NCBI GenBank assembly: GCA_963818505.1 | Contig: CAWFSJ010000005.1 | Span: 124,001-188,000 of the forward strand | DNA length: 64,000 nucleotides | Direction: 5' to 3' | From: JADKAV01 sp963818505 | Lineage (GTDB): Bacteria; Actinomycetota; Actinomycetes; S36-B12; UBA10799 | In this document: positions 58,094 through 64,000 of the stretch, piece after piece | How positions within the stretch are numbered: the first letter of the stretch is position 1 | Layout: each line of letters opens with the position of its first letter | Notes under the pieces: model-generated | What the model saw: only the letters and a program-made list of their open reading frames with translations | Database searches by the model: none | Told to the model about the DNA's origin: nothing | Made by a program: the position numbers and the translations under genes

Positions 58094-58813
58094 GTGAGTT
58101 ACTACCAGCGCCGCCTGGCAGCCGTGCATGCCCGCGATTACACCGCCTACGCGCAGGCGGCCGCCACCCTTGTGGTGCGGGAGTTGACGGGGCAGACCGG
58201 GACCGTCGTGGATCTCGGCTGTGGTGCCGGCGATCTAGTGCCGACCGTGACTGCTGCCGGGTTCGACTACCTCGGGGTCGATGTGAGCCCGGACATGCTG
58301 GCGCTTGCGCGCGACCAGCACCCACACGCACGCTTCGAGCAGGGCTGGGCCTTCGACTATCCGACGCAAGACTCCGCGATCGCGGTGGTGGCGGTGGGCG
58401 AGGTCCTCAACTACATGACCGATGCACGTGTGGGGTTGGCCGGACTGATGCCGTGGTTGCGCAGGTGCCGCGACCTGCTCGCCCCGGACGGATTGCTGCT
58501 CATCGATCTGGCGGGGCCGCTGCGGGCGGACCCAGAACCGACCACGCGGGTCTCTCGCGGCGACGGTTACACCCTCGAGGTCACCACCAGTACCGACCCC
58601 GCCCGCACCCTCCTCACCCGCGCGATCACGTTGACCGACGCGGAAGGCACGCAGACGGAGATCCACGAGCTGGCTCTCATCGACCCGCTCGACATCATGG
58701 CCGCGATGCGCGCGGCCGGCTTCGAGGTCACCGCGCTGTCCAGGTACTCCGACGACCTGCCGTTCGCGCGCGGGTGGTCGGGATTCCTGGCTCGGGTGAT
58801 ACTCGATCAATGA
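58094..58813 (+). CDS. Class I SAM-dependent methyltransferase
   Basis: The 239-aa protein has TVVDLGCGAGDLVPTVTAAG (about 36-55) and YLGVDVSPDMLALARDQHP (about 59-77). AVVAVGEVLNYM (about 96-107) is the fourth motif. GTG 58094 follows GATGAGG. Its TGA overlaps the rhomboid ATG. Substrate unknown. Confidence 0.85.
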   Translation: MSYYQRRLAAVHARDYTAYAQAAATLVVRELTGQTGTVVDLGCGAGDLVPTVTAAGFDYLGVDVSPDMLALARDQHPHARFEQGWAFDYPTQDSAIAVVAVGEVLNYMTDARVGLAGLMPWLRRCRDLLAPDGLLLIDLAGPLRADPEPTTRVSRGDGYTLEVTTSTDPARTLLTRAITLTDAEGTQTEIHELALIDPLDIMAAMRAAGFEVTALSRYSDDLPFARGWSGFLARVILDQ

Positions 58814-59406
58814 GCACCCAAACCACATCGTCGCGAGGCTTGAGGCCGCTTGTCCCGGTTCTGATCATGCTGGCGGTCATGTGGCTGCTGGAGATCGTCG
58901 ATCTGGTGCTTCCCGGGGATCTGGACGAGTACGGCATCGAAAGCCGCGAGGTCGACGGCCTGACCGGCGTTGTTGCCTCCCCGTTCCTGCATGCCGATTT
59001 CGCCCACCTGATGGCCAACACGGTCCCCTTCCTGATCCTGGGATCGATCGTCGCCCTGCGGTATCCGCAGAAGTTCTGGCGGATCGCGATAACCATCACT
59101 GTGCTCGGCGGCCTCGGAGTCTGGCTGTTCGGACCTTCCAACACGATCACGATCGGGGCCAGCGGTGTTGTCTTCGGCTTCCTGACCTACTTGGTCACGG
59201 CTGGAATCCTGACCCGGCACTGGCTCGACGTCGTCATCGCACTCGGTGTGCTCTTCGTGTACGGCGGCATCCTCGTGGGTGCCCTGCCGTTCGGGGTCTC
59301 AACGGGTGTCTCATGGCAGGCGCACCTCATGGGCGCGCTGGCCGGGATCGCGGCAGCTCTGCTCTTCGCCCGACCCCCCTCGCAGCAACCACAGTTGGCT
59401 CAATAG
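58810..59406 (+). CDS. Rhomboid-family intramembrane serine protease
   Basis: The 198-aa protein has six membrane helices. HADFAHLMAN (His61, His66, Asn70) forms the oxyanion side, GASG holds the catalytic Ser118, and QAHLMGALAG the catalytic His172. It cleaves membrane proteins within the bilayer; the substrate is unknown. ATG overlaps the methyltransferase stop. Confidence 0.9.
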   Translation: MSTQTTSSRGLRPLVPVLIMLAVMWLLEIVDLVLPGDLDEYGIESREVDGLTGVVASPFLHADFAHLMANTVPFLILGSIVALRYPQKFWRIAITITVLGGLGVWLFGPSNTITIGASGVVFGFLTYLVTAGILTRHWLDVVIALGVLFVYGGILVGALPFGVSTGVSWQAHLMGALAGIAAALLFARPPSQQPQLAQ

Positions 59407-59464
59407 CGGGCAGGATCGCTGGGAAGACTCCACGCGAGCCACACCAGCAGGGCAGGATGGTGCG

Positions 59465-60715
59465 GTGAGCACTTGGCCCAAAGGATCGCCGCATTCCAGT
59501 GCCGAAGTCGTCGTCGTCGGGGCTGGCGCGGCAGGCCTGAGCGCGGCCCACCACCTCGCCGAGGCCGGCGTCGACGTGATGATCCTTGAGGCTGGCTCAC
59601 GCGTCGGCGGCCGGATGTTGACCGACGAGGTCGACGGGTTCCTGCTCGACCGCGGGTTCCAGTTGTACAACCCGGCTTATCCCGCCGGTGCCCGCCTGCT
59701 CGACCATGAGGCCCTGGAACTGCGGTCCTTCTTCCCCGGCGCGGTGCTGCAGACCGAGTCCGGTCCCCGCTGGCTGGTGGACCCACGGCGTGCGACCCGA
59801 TCCAGCGCCCGCAACTGGCGAACCCCGCTCGGCGTACGGGGCACGGTCCAGACGCTGCGCTACTTCGCTGGATGTGCGGTGACCGACCCCACCGAATTGC
59901 AGCAGCGTCCGGATCTGAGCACGCGCGAGGCATTCCGGCAGGCCCACATCAGCGATAAGGCCATCACCCGGCTGCTCCAGCCCTTCCTTGCCGGGGTGCT
60001 CGCCGACGAGGAACTGGTCACGAGCAGGCGATTCACCGACCTCGTGCTGCGGTCCCTGGTGCGCGGGACTCCTGCGGTACCTGCCAAAGGCATGCAGGCG
60101 ATCCCCGAACAACTGGCCAAACCCTTGCGAAGCCGCATCTTCCGCGACACCCCGGTGGTCTCGATCGCCCCGGACGTCGTGCAGACCGAAGGCGGGTCGA
60201 TCTCGTGCGAGGCGGTAGTGCTCGCCGTGGATCCAACAGCCGCAAACCGCCTATGGCCGAAGGTGCCGAAGGCGTCCATGCGAGCACTGACCACCTGGTA
60301 CTTCAGCATCGAGGAGGACGACCTCTTCGGTGGTAAGCCCGTACTGACCCTGGATGCCCGCAAGCGGGGCCCGGTGACGAACACGGTGGTACTCAGTTAC
60401 GCGGCTCCCAGCTACGCACCCGAGGGTCAGCACCTGGTCCAAGCAACTGCCGTGGGTCTGCACGACGAGGACCCCACTCACGTCAGACACCACCTGGGGG
60501 AGCTCTACGGCATCCCGACCGGTCACTGGAAGTTGGTGGGCCACTACCCGATAGCCGAGGCCCTACCGGCCGCCGTGCCGCCCTTCACCACCCGGGGTGC
60601 CCAGCAGTTCGGCGGGGTCGTGGTGGCTGGCGATCACAGGGACACCCCCTCGATTCAGGGTGCGCTGGCCAGCGGCAAGCGCGCTGCAGCGGCAGTCAGG
60701 CAGCGGCTGGCCTGA
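59465..60715 (+). CDS. FAD-dependent amine-oxidase-like oxidoreductase
   Basis: The 416-aa protein has the dinucleotide motif VVVVGAGAAGLSAAHHLAEA (about 14-33), the ILEAGSRVGGRMLT stretch (about 38-51) of the amine oxidase/phytoene desaturase group, and a C-terminal GVVVAGDHRDTPSIQGALAS (about 384-403) completing the FAD site. It may desaturate or oxidise a lipid, isoprenoid or amine. GTG 59465 chosen; the upstream frame overlaps the rhomboid gene. Confidence 0.86.
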   Translation: MSTWPKGSPHSSAEVVVVGAGAAGLSAAHHLAEAGVDVMILEAGSRVGGRMLTDEVDGFLLDRGFQLYNPAYPAGARLLDHEALELRSFFPGAVLQTESGPRWLVDPRRATRSSARNWRTPLGVRGTVQTLRYFAGCAVTDPTELQQRPDLSTREAFRQAHISDKAITRLLQPFLAGVLADEELVTSRRFTDLVLRSLVRGTPAVPAKGMQAIPEQLAKPLRSRIFRDTPVVSIAPDVVQTEGGSISCEAVVLAVDPTAANRLWPKVPKASMRALTTWYFSIEEDDLFGGKPVLTLDARKRGPVTNTVVLSYAAPSYAPEGQHLVQATAVGLHDEDPTHVRHHLGELYGIPTGHWKLVGHYPIAEALPAAVPPFTTRGAQQFGGVVVAGDHRDTPSIQGALASGKRAAAAVRQRLA

Positions 60716-60772
60716 GGCCGGTGTCCAGCCCGCTGCGGATGCGCCTGCCGGTAACCCACGTACGGTGGAACC

Positions 60773-61708
60773 ATGGGTTGGAACATCGAGGACATTCCCG
60801 ACATCGCGGGACGCAGCTACCTGATCACGGGCGCCACATCCGGGCTGGGATTCGAGTCGGCCAAAGCGCTGGCTGAGGCCGGTGGCGACGTCATCCTCGC
60901 CGGGCGATCGACCGAACGTCTGGCACAGGCCCAGCGAAGCATCAATCGTGAGACGCAGAGTCTGCTGGTTGACCTCGCCGACCTCGACAGCGTGCGCAAG
61001 GCCGCCGACAACCTTCCGGTCGAACAGCTCGATGTGCTGGTGAACAACGCAGGGATCATGGCGCCGCCGCTTGGCCGGACCCAGGACGGCTTCGAGACCC
61101 AGATCGGTACGAACCACCTGGGCCACTTCGCACTCACGGCGCTGCTGCTGCCGAGAATGGACCCGAGTAGCGATCAGTCGCGAGTGGTGACAGTTTCCAG
61201 CGGAGCCCACCGCATGGGGCGGATGGACCTGGACGACCTCAACTACGAGCACCGCAAGTACTCGGCGTGGCAGGCGTACGGTCAGAGCAAACTGGCCAAC
61301 CTGTTGTTCATGGCCGAACTCGACCGGCGCAGCAGGGCAGCCGACTGGCATCTTCGCAGCGTTGCCGCCCACCCGGGCTTCGCGGCCACCAACCTGCAGT
61401 TCGCCGGCCCCAAGATCGCGCACAACCCGGTCGGCAGACAACTCACCAAGCTGATGAATGCTGTGGCCGGGCAGTCAGCGCAGTCCGGGGCACGGCCGCA
61501 GTTGTACGCGGCAACCATGGACGACGTGCGGGGCGGGGAGTACTTCGGTCCGTCCGGGCCGTTCGAGTCCCGTGGCGCTGCGACCAGGGTGGGGCGTTCC
61601 TCACAGGCGCAGGATGCCCGCACCGCTGCGATGCTGTGGGACTTGTCCGAGGACCTCACCGGCGTGCGCTACGACTTCACCGACCGCCCGAACTCCTCCA
61701 CGTCGTAG
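60773..61708 (+). CDS. Short-chain dehydrogenase/reductase (retinol-dehydrogenase-like)
   Basis: The 311-aa SDR has LITGATSGLGFESAK (about 17-31, TGxxxGxG), NNAGIMAPP (about 90-98), VTVSSGAHRMG (about 140-150) and the catalytic AYGQSKLAN (Tyr/Lys, about 166-174). The layout is that of classical SDRs acting on lipophilic alcohols. Its 3' end overlaps the AMMECR1 gene by 40 bp, convergent. Confidence 0.88.
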   Translation: MGWNIEDIPDIAGRSYLITGATSGLGFESAKALAEAGGDVILAGRSTERLAQAQRSINRETQSLLVDLADLDSVRKAADNLPVEQLDVLVNNAGIMAPPLGRTQDGFETQIGTNHLGHFALTALLLPRMDPSSDQSRVVTVSSGAHRMGRMDLDDLNYEHRKYSAWQAYGQSKLANLLFMAELDRRSRAADWHLRSVAAHPGFAATNLQFAGPKIAHNPVGRQLTKLMNAVAGQSAQSGARPQLYAATMDDVRGGEYFGPSGPFESRGAATRVGRSSQAQDARTAAMLWDLSEDLTGVRYDFTDRPNSSTS

Positions 61709-62217
61709 ACCCACAACTGGGCCGGCCAGGTTTGTGGCACCAGCCCAGCCTTGCGCCACAGACCCGCCACGAAAAGTTCGGCTGTGGGCAGTTGTTCCCA
61801 CACCGCCGGCAGGAAAGTGCCCCGGCGACCGGCGGCTGCCACTACTGCCCCACAGCGTGGCAGCCTGGCGACAACGTCGCGGTAGGAGTCGGCGGGAAAC
61901 TCCCGCAACGCACCGAGTACTGAGATCTCGACGTCAACGCCTCGCAAGTCGGTGACCGGGTCGAACCGGGGGTCGTCGAACGCGGCAGCCATCGCATGCT
62001 CGGCGATGTCATGACCGAGCTGCTGATAGGCCTCAAGCGCACCGATGCACCCCAACAGTTGCCCGTCCCGGCGCAATGTCACGAAGGAGCAGCCGGGCAC
62101 CGACAAGAAGTCCGGCAGCACCTGCGGCATCCGGCGGTGGCCTGTTCTCAAGGCCTCTTGGATCGTCCCGACGGCGAGGTCGAGCATCTGCTCGCGTTGC
62201 TGCGCAGTGTGCATCAC
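61669..62217 (-). CDS. AMMECR1-domain protein (AmmeMemoRadiSam protein A)
   Basis: The 182-aa protein has the AMMECR1 motif QLLGCIGALEAYQQL (about 53-67), AAAFDDPRFDPVT (about 77-89) and VDVEISVLGAL (about 94-104). In bacteria it is found with a Memo-like protein and a radical SAM enzyme; the joint function is unknown. It overlaps the Memo gene by 4 bp. The last 40 bp overlap the SDR end. Confidence 0.87.
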   Translation of the reverse strand: MMHTAQQREQMLDLAVGTIQEALRTGHRRMPQVLPDFLSVPGCSFVTLRRDGQLLGCIGALEAYQQLGHDIAEHAMAAAFDDPRFDPVTDLRGVDVEISVLGALREFPADSYRDVVARLPRCGAVVAAAGRRGTFLPAVWEQLPTAELFVAGLWRKAGLVPQTWPAQLWVYDVEEFGRSVKS

Positions 62218-62978
62218 AACCCCACTGTGAAAGCGCCGTAGCCCACCACGCGATCGCGCGGACCTGCGGTGTCACCCGAGTTGCGCAGATCCAGCAGGCG
62301 CACGTCGTAGTCGAGCCGGTCGGTTGCCACCAGCATGCCGCGCAACGGGTAGGCGCCGCAGGCGTCGTCGTCGCGGATGGCTGGCCAGTCGCGCGCGACT
62401 ATCCGCGACGCCGTGGCGCAGTCCTTCTCCAGCGCCGCGTGATACGGCAAGTAGTGCGACAGGTCCGTGGACACGACCAGCAGGGTCTCAGGATCGGCGA
62501 GGAAACCCTGGAGGATGTCGGCAACCTCATACGGGTCGGCACGTCCCACCAGCAACGGCAACAGCGCCCAGCCCGGCTCCAACTGACGCTGCAGGAAGGG
62601 GAGTTGGACCTCGAGGCTGTGCTCGGGCGCGTGGGGGTAGTCGTCCACGGCGACGCCAAGTTCGGCTATCGCTGCGGTGTCGATCGGCACATCCCCCAGC
62701 GGCGTGCGCCAGATCTGCGCCGCTGGCGCCACGATAGCGGGCACCGCGACGAAATGTGCCGGCCCGGCGAGCACGACCCGCTGGGTCTGCGTGCACGTGC
62801 GGTAGGCGTGGGCCGCCACCGGCCCCGAGAAGATGTGCCCGGCATGAGGAACGATGATCCCTTGCGGCTGAGCCGATCCCTGCGGCGCGGAAGCGAGGTA
62901 CTCGTCGATCTCATCGGCGAGATCAACCGGGTCCTGGGTGTAGAAGCGCCCGGCGACAGCTGGTTGTCTGATCCTCAT
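62214..62978 (-). CDS. Memo-family protein (AmmeMemoRadiSam protein B)
   Basis: The 254-aa protein opens IRQPAVAGRFYTQDP, the Memo start. IVPHAGHIFSGPVAAHAY (about 42-59), VLAGPAHF (about 69-76) and VSTDLSHYLPYH (about 169-180) supply the His/Asp/Cys-like pocket related to extradiol dioxygenases. It overlaps the acyl-CoA ligase stop and the AMMECR1 start. The third partner, a radical SAM protein, is not seen in the window. Confidence 0.9.
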   Translation of the reverse strand: MRIRQPAVAGRFYTQDPVDLADEIDEYLASAPQGSAQPQGIIVPHAGHIFSGPVAAHAYRTCTQTQRVVLAGPAHFVAVPAIVAPAAQIWRTPLGDVPIDTAAIAELGVAVDDYPHAPEHSLEVQLPFLQRQLEPGWALLPLLVGRADPYEVADILQGFLADPETLLVVSTDLSHYLPYHAALEKDCATASRIVARDWPAIRDDDACGAYPLRGMLVATDRLDYDVRLLDLRNSGDTAGPRDRVVGYGAFTVGL

Positions 62979-64000
62979 GTCCCACCCCCTGCTAGAAGCA
63001 ACCTTTCGACCTTGCCCGACGCGTTGTGCGGGATGGCGTCGAGACGCTCAATCTGCTTCGGGCGTTTGTACGCCGCCAGCCGCCCGTTCGCCCAACGGAT
63101 GATGTCGTCGGGAGTCGCATCCCCGCTGTAGGCAGCGCACACCCGCTGTCCCCAGCGGTCGTCATCGCGTCCGAACACCGCGATCTCGCCAACACCGGGA
63201 CATTCCGAGAGCACCGCCTCCACCTCAGCCGGATACACATTGACTCCCCCCGTGATGATGAGATCCTCGCGCCTGCCCTCCAGGTACAGGAACCCGTCCT
63301 CGAGCCGGCCGAGATCGCCCACGCTGAAGGCATCAGCGTCCCAGGCAGCGCGTGTCTTCGCCGGGTCGTTCCAATAGGAGAACCGGGCGAACTCGGGGGT
63401 GTGACACCAGATGATGCCTTCGCGGATCTCCAGGCGACGGCCACGACGGGCTCGGCCCACGGTCCCTGGCCGCTGCTCCCAGTCGGAGCCCGGGCACACG
63501 GTGAACTGGCCTTCCGTTGAACCGTAGAACTCCCACACTTGTTCGACTCCGGCCCACTGGTGCAGCTGGCGTTTCAGCGCCGGCGGGCACGCCGCCCCGG
63601 CGTGGGTGATCAACCGGTACGGGCTGCGCGGCAGGTCCAACTCGAAGAGGCGCCGCAGGTGGCTGGGTACCAGGAACGCATGGGTCGGCTGATGTTCTGC
63701 CAGCGCCGCTGCTACGGCTGATGCGTCGAAACCCCCGGGCAGGATGGCGTTGCCGCCGGCCTGCAGTACCAGCATCGCGTACCGCAGGGGCGCGGCGTGG
63801 CACAGCGGCCCGTGGACCAAGGTGACGTCGTCGGCAGTGAACTCCCATTGGTCCAGCTCGTCACGCCACAGATCCTCTGTACCTAGCACTGCGATGCCCT
63901 GCGTGTACACACCTTTGGGTCGTCCGGTGGTACCGGACGTGTAATGCATCGGCCGTCCGAGCGGCCACGCCGACAGTTCGGGGACGCGCCCACGCCATTC
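62975..64000 (-). CDS. AMP-forming acyl-CoA ligase, 5' end cut by the window
   Basis: At least 341 residues are visible; the frame stays open to base 64000, so the start is outside. YTSGTTGRPKGV is the ATP-binding P-loop, FYGSTEGQFTV the A5 block, YLEGRREDLIITGGVNVYPA the A8 hinge, and NASGKVERLL near the end holds the catalytic Lys. It activates a carboxylic acid as adenylate and probably thioesterifies it to CoA. It is co-translated with the Memo gene; the link is unexplained. Confidence 0.9.
   Translation of the reverse strand, partial: EWRGRVPELSAWPLGRPMHYTSGTTGRPKGVYTQGIAVLGTEDLWRDELDQWEFTADDVTLVHGPLCHAAPLRYAMLVLQAGGNAILPGGFDASAVAAALAEHQPTHAFLVPSHLRRLFELDLPRSPYRLITHAGAACPPALKRQLHQWAGVEQVWEFYGSTEGQFTVCPGSDWEQRPGTVGRARRGRRLEIREGIIWCHTPEFARFSYWNDPAKTRAAWDADAFSVGDLGRLEDGFLYLEGRREDLIITGGVNVYPAEVEAVLSECPGVGEIAVFGRDDDRWGQRVCAAYSGDATPDDIIRWANGRLAAYKRPKQIERLDAIPHNASGKVERLLLAGGGT

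Overview
The window is a chromosomal segment of a high-G+C actinobacterium (Actinomycetota). The evidence is the coding style (dense genes, many GTG starts, ATGA, GTGA and TGATG stop/start overlaps), lineage-restricted families (DUF3151, DUF3263, DUF2516, GlnR-type orphan regulator, corynebacterial-type glycogen synthase, glucosyl-3-phosphoglycerate synthase) and mycothiol biology (mshD, mycoredoxin). Several gene orders match Mycobacterium tuberculosis blocks: Rv0474-0476, Rv0811c-0819, Rv1212c-1213, Rv2984-2985 and Rv3600c-3603c. I cannot name a genus. I see no prophage, transposase, CRISPR array or rRNA.

Layout. 1-2.8 kb: an extracytosolic flavin-transfer operon (small membrane protein, ferric-reductase-like flavocytochrome, FMN-binding protein, ApbE). 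2.9-9.4 kb: a DUF998 protein with a 2-hydroxyacid dehydrogenase, a cupin, a baeRF3-like protein, DUF3151, and a DUF4184-DUF445-DoxX operon, then tRNA-Thr(TGT). 9.7-14.7 kb: a YgjV-like membrane protein, a POT peptide transporter, an EamA exporter, DUF3263 and gpgS. 14.7-18.8 kb: thrC behind a SAM-I riboswitch, a cold-shock gene, DUF2516 and a methyltransferase, a histone-like/HbhA-like protein and its XRE regulator with a 20-bp palindromic operator. 18.8-23.8 kb: asparaginase, an RsiG-like anti-sigma factor with altered c-di-GMP motifs, a DUF4388 protein, an unknown protein and a RutE-like reductase. 23.8-31.2 kb: glgM/glgC, HMG-CoA lyase and pstSCAB. 31.4-41.5 kb: the operon glnR-mshD-ppk1-CYTH/CHAD-mutT1, then thioredoxin, DUF4395, DsrE, a 32-aa membrane protein missed by ORF length cut-offs, nitrobindin-like, Fur, YgfZ and mycoredoxin. 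41.8-48.4 kb: two divergent DNA glycosylases, AI-2E transporter, methyltransferase, pgm and SDR. 48.4-56.5 kb: a long minus-strand operon (two PH-domain proteins, MidA-like methyltransferase, DUF2520, panC, nadB, nadC, coaX, argA). 56.5-64 kb: hydrolase, LysE exporter, methyltransferase, rhomboid protease, FAD oxidoreductase, SDR, and an acyl-CoA ligase-Memo-AMMECR1 operon cut by the window edge.

The least explained signal is non-coding. Three families of nested inverted repeats sit between genes. Family 1 is exactly 68 nt (six copies, two of them tandem pairs). Family 2 is about 144 nt (two full copies and one half copy). Family 3 is 117 nt (one copy). None has an associated transposase in the window. 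Three convergent gene pairs also end in a hairpin that contains both stop codons.

How the genes fit together: glgC, glgM and pgm form an alpha-glucan branch; gpgS makes a compatible-solute or glucan precursor. pstSCAB, ppk1 and the CHAD protein deal with phosphate and polyphosphate, in an operon led by the nitrogen regulator GlnR. mshD, mycoredoxin, thioredoxin and nitrobindin indicate thiol and nitric-oxide redox control. panC/coaX and nadB/nadC serve CoA and NAD synthesis.
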